Below, one piece after another: positions 1 through 11,600 of a DNA stretch of 64,000 bases. The DNA is from Viscum album. Taxonomy: Eukaryota > Streptophyta > Magnoliopsida > Santalales > Viscaceae. Location: positions 946,169,195 through 946,233,194 of the forward strand of contig OY728120.1 of assembly GCA_963277665.1 (NCBI GenBank), in the 5' to 3' direction. Within the stretch, counting starts at the first letter, position 1. Every line of letters begins with the position of its first letter. A program made the position numbers and the translations under genes. The notes beneath the pieces are model-generated. The model was not told where the DNA came from and searched no databases. It saw only the letters and a program-made list of their open reading frames with translations.

Positions 1-140
1 TCATATTTCATTGGAAAAATTATTAGAATATTGATTACCACGACCAAGACAGTTCTTTGAGGCGAATGGCTCGCCTCAAAGATGGTGGGGGGTGGGGCGG
101 GATGTTCATGCGGCGGTTGTTCTTGATTTGTGGCTTCCCT

Positions 141-1743
141 TTACTTCCCACCCATAAAAGTTTCTATCAACTCTCCCTGCCATTGTAATTGTTCTCGAAG
201 GGTTGCTATTTTTTCACTCATTTGTTCCAATTTTTCATCTGTATCATCCATTTTTTTATTCTTCTCAAAATAAACTCGGGGTGTCACTCCAAACCCTGCA
301 CCTCTGACACGACCGCATTTTTCTGGCTGCTTCAAAGCTGTCGATAATAGTTCTGTATCAGCTACAGGAGTAGCTGATTCCTTTGACTGTCGGATATAGG
401 AAAATAACTAATTATTTTTATGTAATGGCAATTTTAAACAAATTATTTTATCATTGTGTCGTACTTACACATATTTCCCACATTTTCTGTGTGTTCTCAT
501 CTACTAACTTCCCATCTTTGTTCACACGTGCCTCCTTCCATAGAACATGACGTGGGATGGAAGTGCATTTGGTTTTAGACTCATAAATCTACATATAAAC
601 ATAGAAAAATAATTATGATGTTGTTTATTGGCACCTAGCAATATTATTGTAAATTTAAAATACATACCATTTTTTTCTAATGAAGCGTACCCCATCCTTT
701 CTTTACGATAGGGGTATGTAGGTTTTGAAGCACGTTCCTTATTTTCAGTACAGAGTTTCTATTTCATAAATGAAATATTGACAATAAAAGTGATGAATAC
801 AAGTATCCTCAAACAACGTATTATCACTCACAATGTACCTGAAACTTCTCATCCCCACGATGTCCAATAAATGCATCCAATGCTTCTTGGGATATCAGGT
901 GAGTGTAGACAATGGGTGGGTGTGGGTTTATTTTACCTTTATAATCTTTGAGGTGACATCTTGTTAAAATAGTGCGAAAACCTCGATGAATCTTTCCCGC
1001 AAGCCTTAGTACATAATCCTTGTGTGAATCGTCTACTATAAATGTACTCTACAAGAGATTGAGAAGAGTAAGACATTGTTTCATTATTTTATTTGCTATT
1101 AAATTAATGAAATAAATTCATAATGTTAGCGCAATTTATCCCAGATCACAGCCTTCATCCCGGACACAACATAGTGCCATGAATCTATGTCAATCAGCAC
1201 GCGTTGCCGAGTGACAACTCCAATGTAGCTGCTAAACATAGCCTTGTTGGGATTCACATGTTGGCCTCGTGCATTCCATCTGACTTCAAATTTGATGCCT
1301 TTTCTTTTTGCCTTAAGAATTTTGGCTAACACCGTCAAACTACAACGCACCTGTGATTTCTGTGACGCTGGTCCTTCATTCCTGACCATTTCATCGATAT
1401 CAACATCATCTACATGTTCATCTAGAATGGTATCGATGACATGTGTTGATGGTTGTTGGACCTCAACACTAAGAGCAGTAGGAGCCGCAGCAGTAGGAGC
1501 AACAGGAGGAGCAGTAGGAGGAGCAGCAGTAGGAGGAGCCACAACAGGAGAAACCAGAGCCACAGCAGGAGCAACAACAGTAGCAGCATGATCTGAAGGA
1601 GCAGCAGGAGCAGCAGCAGGAGCAACAGCAGCAGCAGCATGAGCTGCAGGAGCAGCAGCAGCCGCAACAGCAGCAGCTGCTTGAGAGACTTGTTCAGCCT
1701 CAAGGTTAGGAGCATCAGAATGTACAGAATTCATTATCTGCAA
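141..1743 (-). pseudogene. CACTA second gene (Transposase_24 / Ptta-En-Spm-like), multi-exon
   Basis: Minus-strand gene just downstream of the TNP2 transposase, the usual place for the second CACTA protein (TNPA-like, thought to bind element ends). Apparent exons: 1743 to about 1126, 1048-839, 758-668, 588-469 and 386-141; most junctions show AG acceptors and GT donors. The first exon begins with a long Ala/Val/Pro low-complexity stretch (about residues 20-95), then an acidic segment, then a basic domain containing KRKGIKFEVRWNARGQ. Later exons carry HKDYVLRLAGKIHRGFRT, YPYRKERMGYASLEKNG and GRVRGAGFGVTPRVYF, a pattern typical of the plant Ptta/En/Spm family, and end in a short coiled-coil-like tail (EKLEQMSEKIATLREQL) and a stop at 141-143. 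I found no clear donor after the first exon, where the frame meets a stop at 1126, so it may not be functional. Exon borders are by eye. Confidence 0.72.
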
Positions 1744-1841
1744 AAGTGGTTGAACAGTTAATTCAGATTACATAAATTCAGTAATGATAAGATAATAACA
1801 TGAGATGAAGAGATCTCTATTACAAACAAAATATAACAAGT

Positions 1842-4800
1842 TTACTGAACTCTCTTTCTTTTTTTCAAAGGTTGAAGGGATTTGAAACCTCTATCGACTA
1901 TCCTAATCCCTTCATTGTGGTCTCCTCTAACATATAAAACATCATCTGCATTGGGACCGCTCTGAAATGATTGCGACGTACCACTAAAAGGATCGTCCTC
2001 AACTGAATTTTCATCAGAACCTTTAGTAGTTTTGGACGATAACAGAACAATCGACCACTTTTGGTTTGAGGGATCTGGAACATAAAAAACTTGTACCACT
2101 TGTGATGCCATTATAAACTGTTCGTCTTTGTACCCTTATTTACTAAAATCAACTTTCACAAATCCCCATTCATCTATTTTAACACCACTTTTGTTATTAA
2201 TCCATTTGCATTGAAAAATTGGCAATTGGAATGTCGTATAATCCAACTCCCATATTAGTTTGATAATGCCAAAGTATGACATATTTTCATAAATTTGATT
2301 TATGTCCTTACTACCAGAAACATTCATCGCTTCAGCCACTAGTGTAACTCCACTATTTTGCATGGTACTATCTTCATCATGTTCATCTATATAGAATGTA
2401 TAACCATTAATTCCATAACCACTGTAAGATAATACATACACACTTGGTCCAACGTCCAGCTATCGAAGACGTTCTGAAATTGAATTCGGATTTTCATCCA
2501 ACTGCATAAAAATATGGTCCTGAAACCATCCTATAAACTGGTGATTATGTGCATCTGATAACCATTTTTCATCCCTTGATGGATTCAACTGCCTAAGAAT
2601 TTCTTTGTGAGTTTCAATATATAGAGCAACCTCCCAACTGTTATGCAAAACATAAAGATGAGCCTTCTCCCGATCTGTAATACTGATTGTCACAACTTCT
2701 CTTCCATAAATTCCCTCACCCTCAATGCGTCCAGTGTGATGAGATTTCGAGAGACCAATGATTTCCACATCAGATAGGTATTTAGTACAAAATTCAATGG
2801 ATTCCTCAAGAATACATCGCTCCACTATACAACCCTCTGGCCGACTTTGATTTTTGACATACGCTTTCAAAATCTTCATATACCGTTCAACAGGATACAT
2901 CCATCTATAGTGCACAGGACCACAAAGTCGAATCTCTCTCACCAAGTGAATCATCAAATGAACCATCATATCAAAGAATGTTGGCGGGAAGAACATTTCT
3001 AATTCACATAATATGATGACAATTTATTTTTCCATAGCTGTCAATTTCCCCAGGTCTAAAACTTTGCTACATATAGCTTTGAAAAAGAAACAAAGTTTGG
3101 TTAACGTATGACGAACATTCTTGGGGAAAATGCAATGTAAAGCTATAGGAATTAGATCTTGCATCAAAACATGGCAATCATGTGATTTCAAACCTTTTAA
3201 CTTCAAATCATTCACTGACACAATGTTCTTTATATTGGATGGGTACCCCTCTGGAACCTTTACATCATTGAAGAAGTTGCAAAACTGATATCTCTCCGCC
3301 CTAGAAAGAGTATAAGCAGCTGGAGGAAGAAACATTCGATTTTCACCCTTCACGGGAGACAACTCTTCTCGTATTCCCATGTCAACCATGTCCAACCTTT
3401 CCTTAATTCCATCTTTTGTTTTTCCAGGGGAATTTAGCAACGTTCCGATAACACTGTCACATACATTTTTTTCCACATGCATCACATCAAGAAAATGTTT
3501 GACGTACAAACAATTCCATTATGGTAATTCAAAAAAAACTGATCACTTTTTTCAACCGATTTTCGTAAGGTTTTTCGAAAATGGTTTACCAAAAATAGTG
3601 TTCATATCTTTTACTTTCTCAAACAAATGATCACCTGTTAGTGGAGATGGTGTTGCGCGTTTTTCTGAACTTCCATTGAATGATGTCGTCCAAGATCGAT
3701 ACTTTTGCCGATGAGGTAGAAATATACGATGTCCTAGAAACACATATTTTGATGAATGTTTCAACCTAATTGATTTTGTATCTTCTTCGCACACAGGACA
3801 CCCTTGAGTTCCTTTAATTCTATAGCCTGAAAAATTTTCATAAGCAGGGAAGTCATTTATTGTCCCATACAACATCGCTCTCAACGTGAAGTATTCACTT
3901 TTATAAGCATCATACAACATTGCAGCTGAGTCCCACAATAACTTCAAATCCTTGATCAAAGGAGCCAGATAAACATCAATATCGTTACCTGGTTGTTTTA
4001 GTCCTGATGTAATCATAGATAACATGATGAATTTCCGCTTCATGCATAACCAGGGTGGCAAGTTATAATTTACCAACATAACAGGTCATGTACTATGAGT
4101 GCTGGTTTGAAAACCAAAAGGATTCACTCCATCTGTAGATAATGCAAGATGAAGGTTTCTCGGATCTTTTCCAAATTCAGGATACTCATGATCAATTTTC
4201 TTCCATTGAGGAGAGTCAGTCGGATGACGTAATAACTCATCTTTATGTCTTTTATCTGCATGCCACAACAATTATCTTGCAGTTTCTTCACTTCCATATA
4301 GACGCCTAAACCTTGGAATGATTGGAAAGTACCATAAAACTTTCATAGTATTGGATTTATCTTTCTTGTATTGAGAAGAACCACACTTTGGGCATTCTGT
4401 AAGTGATTTGTTCTCTTTGAAAAACAATATACAGTCTTTTGGGCAGGCATGTATTCTTTCAGAAATCATTCCCATCGAGCGTAGCATTCGTCTAGCTTCA
4501 TATGTCCGGCTTGGGATCTCATTATCTTTTGGGAGCATGTAATTCAAGAGAGAAAGTAGTTCCATAAAACTGACATCACTCCATCCATTGCCTTATTTCA
4601 ATTTATAAAACTTTAGTACAACTGACAATGTTGTATACCTAGTGCAAGCATCATACAATGGCGTCTTTGCACAACTCTTTAACTTCTCAAACAATTTTGG
4701 GCAATCACGAAGTTCATCTTGAATTGTCTTTGTCATTTCCTCAATACGATCTTCATCATAATTGACATCTATAATCACATCCTCCATACGGTCTTCTTCA

Positions 4801-5105
4801 TTATCCATATTTGTATTCATATCTGACGATCCATAAAACACAGTTTTATCCCAGCCAGTAGCTACATTAGCTTTTTCTCTATGTTTATTCCAACATTTAT
4901 AACTCCGATCTATTCCGTGACTTATCAAATGTTCTTACAACTCCTCTAGAGTAAGTAGTCTAGAATAAAAACAATGTAAACACGGAAAAAGGATTTGAGA
5001 AGGATCCTTTGTGTTATCCTTTTCAAACTTGATGAACTCTTTCACTCCGTTCTCGTACTCTATTGTTAAACGATTAGCATCCATCCAATTTTTATTCATC
5101 TCCAT
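1842..5105 (-). pseudogene. CACTA TNP2-type transposase, one frame broken by ten stop codons
   Basis: Transposase of a CACTA (En/Spm) DNA transposon, which would cut the element at its ends. Starting at the ATG at 5105 (MEMNKNW; a second ATG lies at 5099), one frame runs to the stop at 1842. Domains in order: transposase-associated domain (about 5105-4850; NRLTIEYENGVKEFIKF, PCLHC, SYKCW), TNP2 core (about 4565-3500; CPKCGSSQY, LALSTDGVNPFG, YNLPPWLCMKRKFIML, GCPVCEED, DVMHVEKNVCDSVIGTLLN), DUF4218 (about 3450-2560; FPPTFFDMMVHL, MYPVERYMKILKAYVKN) and DUF4216 (about 2440-1950; LDYTTFQLPIFQCKW, VVQVFYVPDP). Internal stops start at 4935, 4593, 4272, 4086, 3552, 3543, 3519, 3024, 2460 and 2136, all in phase, and family sequence resumes directly after each. 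Several fall where the family has Trp or Arg. It cannot give a full-length protein without readthrough, so I call it a decayed copy. Confidence 0.92.
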
Positions 5106-5216
5106 CCTATTTGAATCTCAAATATTAGTATTTATGGTTCAAGTACACAAAACAATAATTCCAAATACAGTAGAAGAGAAACACTTCCTTATAAAAATGG
5201 AGATTAATAAAGCCTA

Positions 5217-5690
5217 ACCATTAGTATTTATTCATCATGCCTAAATACTCATTGCTGGTGGAAGTGAAACCATTCATGATGATCATGCCAAGAAGAAATG
5301 GAAACCAAAAGGGGGAGTGAATCAAAATACCCCAAACAAGATGGAAAAACATGGTATTTGAGAATAGGTTAGTGGCTTTTATGTTGGCTAGACACCTATC
5401 CAATAGACTCCACAAGCGGTGATGGCCCCTACAGTTGTTGCACCAGGTGAAACTGTCACCTGAGAAGCTAAGATCAATGAGGCCCTTCCCATCCATGAAC
5501 TAAACAAACTCCATGATGGCCTTCCTCTGGAATGGGCTTATACCTTTCCTTTACTTTGGGTTAGAAATGACATTAAAGTCACCCCCAACAAACAATGGAT
5601 GGTGGTCGGGATCGAAGGTATTTTGTTCAAAAGGACAATCAATCCCCCTCAATTTTTTAAAATACCAATACCATAAACCATTTAAAAACA
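5217..5690 (-). pseudogene. LINE (L1-type) endonuclease fragment
   Basis: In one minus-strand frame I read VGGDFNVI, then GKGLIDLSFSGDSFTWCNN, then RLWSLLDRCLAN, then FHLVWGI. These are landmarks of the apurinic-like endonuclease at the N-terminus of plant L1-type LINE ORF2 (GGDFN, the GLIDLGFSG-FTW-N block and the LDR block). The frame is interrupted by stops near 5560 and 5510. No reverse transcriptase follows and no poly(A) (poly(T) on the plus strand) is seen, so this is a fragment rather than a whole insertion. It lies a few bases upstream of the CACTA transposase start. Confidence 0.8.
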
Positions 5691-5699
5691 AGACATTTT

Positions 5700-7010
5700 A
5701 ATTTATTTTGGAAATCATTCCCCAAAAAATTCAATAAACAAACACATTCCAAACCATTTGGAATTTTAATTAAAGAAGCAACTTATCTTTATTTTAAACC
5801 ATGATTTTCATTTATAATATCAAATCCACCAACGGTAGAAGGAAACCTAATTTATTTCATTGAAAAAGGTTAATTCACAACAAGATACCATCCATTCCAT
5901 ATATTATTTTCATTAATAGGGTTATTTTCTGCTTCAAAATGATCAAAACATGTCTAACCAACTTCAAATGGATAAACTATGAATTCATGAAACACATGAA
6001 TCCCAAAAAGAAGATATAGTATAGAAACACCCACTTGGAATCTAAATGAGTCTGCTCAAATGAAGAACATCATACATCTCCAACTACATCGATGCTTTCT
6101 CATATACAACGACACCACTAGCTAGATAGTGGCCCTCACCAAGAACATCATACATCTCCAAATAAGAGACTACAACCACTAACCATGAAGAACATCATAA
6201 GATGGAAATATACTAAGAACACATCCCTTCACCCAAATAAGAGACTACAACCACTAACCATGAAGAACCACTAAGATCATAATTTGAATAAGAGATCTTA
6301 TGATCATCACTTTGGGGATTCTTAGGCATATCCCCTAATTAATCTATTTATAATCTCATGAGGTATAATCAAGGGAACATTATTTGGGAGATAAAGAAGA
6401 TCTCATATTCCCATAACATAGGGACTTCATATTCTTGTCTCCTAAGGCAACCTAGGATTATCACCTAGAGTTGGATGTTTCCTGAATTAAGAGTGGTCAT
6501 AGCTTTATATCTCAGTAAAGAAAGTCACATATTTGAATTTTAGAAGAGGGAACCACCTGATACACTCATCGCTTAGGGGGTGAGCATAGTTTTATAGCCA
6601 TAATTTCATTTTTATCCATGAAGTTATTCAATTCCCACCAAACCCTTTTCAATTTCATCATTAACAACTATATTCTATGTCACTGGGAAACTAAAAGGAA
6701 AACCCATATCAACTAATGATGTCATCTCCCATAATAACCCACTCATTACATCTTTTTAACAACGGAAAGGTTGATGCTTCCCCATTGCACGATTTACCAC
6801 CTCAACCATCTCACATTTCCCCTCAATGGAATCTATCACAATCAAACTAATAAAAAACTTCTCAAAAAACCCCACCAAAAAACAATGATGATTTTAAACA
6901 ATAAAAGTAAACAAGCACCATGTTATTGAGAAATATAATGAAAATTAGTAAACACATGTGAATCATCCCCTTTACATCATTTTCCATCAAGTATGGTCCA
7001 TTTTCTTCAA
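5700..7010. other. AT-rich stretch without recognisable genes
   Basis: No coding sequence recognised. It is AT-rich non-coding DNA, probably the 5' side of the minus-strand CACTA element or debris. A local direct duplication of about 30 bases (AAGAGACTACAACCACTAAC...) occurs near 6163 and again near 6239, and a shorter phrase (AAGAACATCATACATCTCCAA) near 6063 and 6140. Confidence 0.5.
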
Positions 7011-7129
7011 TCGGTCAATCCATAATACTCACCCATAGAATAAAAAAGCATGTTAAAAAATGATATACAAATGGGAGAGGAGAACAATATTGAAAAAAGA
7101 TTTGGAAAACATGCCTTAAAGGAGGTCCA

Positions 7130-7290
7130 GCAAATCGAAGCTTGAAAGCGTTGCGGGCGGCGGAGGTCTGGAAAACTGAAGCTCGAGGGCGGCGGAGGTC
7201 CAGCAATGCGAACTCAGCGGGCGGCGGAGGTCTGGCAACGAGAAGCGAGGGTGGTGGAGTTCCGACAATGTGATCTCAGTGGGCGGTAGA
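7130..7290. repeat. GC-rich short tandem repeats (GGCGGCGGAGGTC units)
   Basis: A phrase close to GCGGGCGGCGGAGGTCTGG recurs about four times with 30-50 base spacing, a GC-rich island in AT-rich DNA. Minus-strand reading frames across it are Pro/Leu-rich and look like by-products of the repeat. Position upstream of the CACTA genes would fit a GC-rich leader region of the element, but this is inference. Confidence 0.5.
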
Positions 7291-7374
7291 GGGGAGTCGG
7301 AGGGTTCCAGTACCACGAGAGCTTTAGGTCGCGATAAAACGAGGGCACTGTGCGACCGACTTTATAAAAAAATG

Positions 7375-7757
7375 CACTAAGGTTTTATCAGCGCTAAAAA
7401 AGCACTGATAAAGACTACATTTATCAGCGCTAACATTTTAGTGCTGATAAAGGTGTCCTTTATCAGCGCTGATAATAGTACCCTTTATCAGCTCTACAAA
7501 AGTGCTAATAAATCCTTACTGTATCAGTGCTACAATTTTAGCGCTGATATAGGGAGTCTTTATCAGTGCTTTTCTAGCGTTGATAAAGGGTCGTTTTATC
7601 AACGCTATTTTAGCACTGATAAAGGTTACCCAGTATCAGTGCTAAAATTTAAGCGCTGATAAAGGAGAGCTTTATCAGCGCTTTTCTAGCGTTGATATAT
7701 GGCCTCTTTATCAGTGCTAGAAAAGCGCTGATAAAGACTCCATGTATCAGCGCTATA
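7375..7757. repeat. Array of inverted TTTATCAGCGCT motifs (CACTA-like subterminal region)
   Basis: About eleven head-to-head pairs of TTTATCAGCGCT and its complement AGCGCTGATAAA (with variants such as TTTATCAGTGCT and AGCGTTGATAAA) separated by 2-10 bases. The block begins with CACTAAGG at 7375. Alternating short motifs just inside the ends are typical of CACTA elements, where they bind the TNPA-type protein. The same motif occurs in the separate element at 44694-46398. I did not find a matching TAGTG end on the right, so which element it ends is unresolved. Confidence 0.65.
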
Positions 7758-8301
7758 AAGATGTTTTGCATAATTGAATATAAGGTCGATTACATCCACC
7801 ATCATGAAACACAATGTGTGGAAAGAAATAACAAATAACAGTAAACCCAAAGTTTTGGGTACATCACGCTCAGTCTCTCACCACCACATTTTCATAATTG
7901 AATGAATCCAAATTATACAATATTGTCAGATTCCCATGCCAGTCTGCACTTGTGATGTTTCCCATGCACGTGCCTCAGCATGAATGCAGGAGTACTGTAA
8001 AAATGCTGCACATGAGAAAAAATGCAAATAAAGATAGGACATGGATGAAGGAAACTGTAAAATATTGAAAAAGGTGAAGAAAAACCAAATATTCACAAGA
8101 CACGAGGCCCAGTCCCTTCTCTTTAGTCCTTATATTTTTTCAAAGGAATCTCTTCAGTCCTTACGTAGATCAGAAGAAAGCAACAATACTGTGCCCCGTG
8201 CCTATGATCAAACATTTCCACATCAGTCCGGCTAAAAAGCAAAAGATACTAAAAGATTATTGAGGTGAGGTTATGGCTATTAAGGAGGAACCATGTAGCA
8301 G
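7757..8301. repeat. 4 kb dispersed repeat, copy 1, segment A
   Basis: Starts with ATGTTTTGCATAATTGAA and aligns by eye, with scattered substitutions, to 46430-46501 joined to 55972-56458. The junction at 7828/7829 (AAAGAAA|TAACAAAT) is the unoccupied target of Helitron 2. A 64-codon reading frame at 8041-8235 has a counterpart at 56198-56425, with similar but clearly diverged predicted peptides. I treat it as chance because it has no recognisable motif. Similarity stops at GTAGCAG (8301). Confidence 0.8.
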
Positions 8302-8615
8302 CAGCAACATGCATATGGCTTTATGCATGGCAGACATTGGTGCTTACAGGAAAGATCCATCCTTTACTTTATTGGTGAAAAAACAATGATCACACTTCCC
8401 CAAAGATAAAAGCATTAAGAAATTCATCCATTAAAGGATTAATCCCCTGGAAGATGCTTTTGTGGGTAATATTGAAGTGTGATAAGCTTTGAAGTAAAAC
8501 CCTAATAAAAAAGGAGGTGTACCAGCAGGAGCTCCCTTCACTCCAATGAGAGGGTAAAACCAGGGGATGGAGCTGCTCCCACACTATGCATTTGGCTAAC
8601 CATAACGTTTTATCA
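8302..8615. other. Unassigned sequence at a deletion junction
   Basis: About 310 bases match neither copy 2 of the 4 kb repeat on the left nor the retroelement LTR on the right. A minus-strand reading frame (8390-8737) crosses it and runs into the LTR. It has no motif I know, so I do not call a gene. The block lies where 184 bases of the 4 kb repeat, the expected left end of Helitron 1 and about 490 bases of the left LTR are all missing. Confidence 0.5.
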
Positions 8616-11600
8616 TCTCCGGATACTGACTCGTCGTGTGGTCCACCTCTGGGTATCATCCAGTCCTCGAATACTCGGCCTCTGTCAGCGCTGCCCGTCG
8701 TCTGCAACCAACACAACGAGGTGCGGGCATAGCCCATGAAGGGGTGAGTATACGATACATAGTAGGGACCCTGAGATCCTCAAGGTATCACTAAAACCAA
8801 CAAGGATAACCACAAAGAAGATCTCAATAGATAACCTCTACTTAGGTACATGCTCATACATATACCTAAGTTATCAAGTAACCCATCTCAATCATGTGGA
8901 AACACAAAGATTATGAAATCAACAGATAACCACTACCCAGGTATATGCCCATACATATACCTAAGTTATCAAGTGACCCATCTCAATCATGAGGTAAACA
9001 CAAAGATCATAGACTCAGCTCAAACCAGGATTTTAATTATCAAAACCATAACTGCTGAAGAGCCCCGTCTCTGGAGTGTACAGTGGTTCTGTCACGACTC
9101 TGAGGTACTGCTCACTAACCTAAGACTACTGAGGTACTCCTCCTGTCGAGTACCACGGGCCAACCACCCAAACACAGTAGTGCTTCCCGCCGGGGTATGC
9201 CACCCAAACACAGTAGTGCACACCCCCTAATAGCCTGCAGAGCTACTCTCCGGACGAGTACCGCAGGTCTGCACTGTCACACAGGTAGTGCTCCGTTCGC
9301 CATGGGTCTGCACCCAAACAAGTAGTGCTTTGTCCACTGGTCTAGTCGACCCACTCCAAGTCGAGTCGGCCAAGCAGTAGTCAGGTCTCAGTCGGCTACA
9401 CGGTCTCCGTACTCCGCACGCTCGTCTCTGGGAGGGTCCGCTCCACGAGCTACAGGTCAATAATCCAAGTATCTCAAAGTCCCATGAAGAATTATCTAAA
9501 AGTACCGCCTCGTCATAGGGGTCTCAATGAAGCAGACGGCGCATCAATCGGACGCCCGGTCTGTGAGTTATTAGCCTTTTCGTCCCCGGGGCCCGGTTGG
9601 TTTCGTGTGCGAACCAACCCGGCCGTATCTCAACTATACCCTGAACTCTCATAGGTTATACTCATAGGGTATAATCATAGGGACCGTTTCTCCATGTGAT
9701 CGCCAATGCCGCTGACGGTTCTTCAAACGGACGTCCAGTCTGAAAGTTATCAGCTTTTCCGTTCCAGGGGCCCGGTTGGATTTCGGGTACAATCCAACCC
9801 GGCCACTATACAACTGCATAGAAAACTCAAGTGGAGTATGCCAAAAGTTCTGTCTCAACAAGAGTAATCTAACAAAGTCGACGGCACGTCAATCGGACGT
9901 CCGGAGCTCAAGATATAAGCGTTTCCGCTCCGAGGGCCCGGTTGGTTTCGTATCCGAACCAACCCGGACGAACCCAAAGTTCTCCGAAACCATGAGTATA
10001 ATATACCGAAACGACTGTCTCGATCCAAGGATCGCATCGCAACTGACGGGGCATCGATCGGAGGTCCGTAGCCCATGTTATGGGCGTTCTAACGGAAACA
10101 ATCCGAAATGGGGGGGGGGGGGTCTGAGCCCGGCCCAGCCCGGCCCAACCCGCCTGGGTCGGCCTGAACCGGGTCGACCCAACCCGGGTCCGGGTCCAGC
10201 CCAGATGGGCGCGGCCCGGCCTGGTCTGGGCATCCGGCCCGACTCAGCTGCCCGACGCGCTGGCCAGGTGGCTAAGCCGAACGGCCAAGACGATGAGGGG
10301 GGGGGGGGGGGGGGGGCGCCGACCCCCCTGTTTTCGTAACCGCGGCCCCCATAATGGGGGGCCGCTTGAGCTGGCCGTCGGGGGTTTGCAACCCCCGGCT
10401 CTTCCCCTGACTAACCAGCCGGCCCGCACCGGCCGACCGGCTGCTGCCGACACGGGACAGGCAAGGCCGGTCCCCCTGCTCTAATGTCGGCGGTCCGGAA
10501 CCGGCCGCCGGTACCCCTGCTCCGTCGTGGCCCGGAACTGGCCGCGACCTTGGTCTGTCTGGCGTGGCGCGACGGCGTCGCGCCCCTCCGCCGCGGCCCC
10601 CGCTCCAGCCGCGGTGCTTTGAGGTTCCTTCAAGGTTCTTTGGCACGGAGCGACGGCGCCACGGATTAGTTTGTTTCCAACGGCGCGACCCGACGACGCC
10701 ACGTTTCTCCGCCCTTTCTTTAACATTTTCCACGCTATGCTTCGGTACCGCGCTGCCTTACACGAGCCGCAACAAAAAATCAAACAATAAGGGGGAGGAG
10801 GTTCGGCCATGTTTGTGTGGTCCGACCTCCTCCCGTTATTGGGATAACAGTCGGGTCAAAATAGACGATAAACCAACGATGAAGTAATCAGGAACAAACG
10901 AAATAAATAAACCCCTACAACCTCTTAAATAAAAAGAATCATACCAATATTCCAACCCACAAAATAAAACATTCGCGAATCAACTTAATGATGAGTTGAT
11001 CTGGGTTCTTTGTTTTAGAAGGAACAACCAAGAAAATAATACCATTCTCAAAATAATCCCCCTACCTGATGTAATCGTTGAACGAAGGTTCGTCGCGGAA
11101 GAAGGTGTCGCGGAAGGAGAGGGTCGTTGGCATCACGGTACACAGCGTCGCGTCGTCGATCTCCGAGGAAGACATCTCTCACCGTCTTCCTTCATCAGAG
11201 GTCGGCGTTCTTCGTCGGTGACGGTGCGTTCTCCGCGTTCTTCAAGGAGGAAGAACGTCCTTCGGGACTTAGAGCTTTCCTCCCCAAATCCTTGCGCACC
11301 ATCAACTATCCTCCCACGAAATAAGACTTAGTCTTATTTAATTAACACACAAGACAAAGGAATTTATTTGAAATTCAAATGAATCCAAGAATTAATTACT
11401 TGAAAAACCTACACAATTAAAGAGTTGACTTTTCAATTAAAGGGGGGTGCGGGTGCGTTACCTAATTAAAAGAGGGGGTTTTCTTTGAGAGTTACAAAAA
11501 TAAGAGGGAAAATGTTATGAATGTTAGAAGAAGGTGAGGGGTTGGGCTCATGTGGGCCCCACCCCACCTTAATCCTCACACATGTAGTTAACTGCAAGTG

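Noticed and set aside
1422..1715. Leucine-rich 97-codon minus-strand frame
   Set aside because: It is the other-frame reading of the GCA-rich repeat in the first exon of the CACTA second gene; that exon has family motifs in its own frame.
8041..8235. Conserved 64-codon frame (counterpart 56198-56425) as a gene
   Set aside because: Both copies are simply parts of the same repeat; there is no motif, the ends differ, and many residues have changed.
8390..8737. 115-codon minus-strand frame as a possible gene
   Set aside because: It crosses the junction between unknown DNA and a retroelement LTR and shows no known motif.
9590..9967. CRISPR-like array because of regularly spaced palindromes
   Set aside because: The units are 166 bases with related, not unique, spacers, they occur inside an LTR in plant DNA, and there are no cas genes.
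10244..10887. Overlapping Pro/Arg/Gly-rich frames on both strands
   Set aside because: They lie in the GC-rich part of an LTR where stops are rare; the same region of the other LTR gives different frames.
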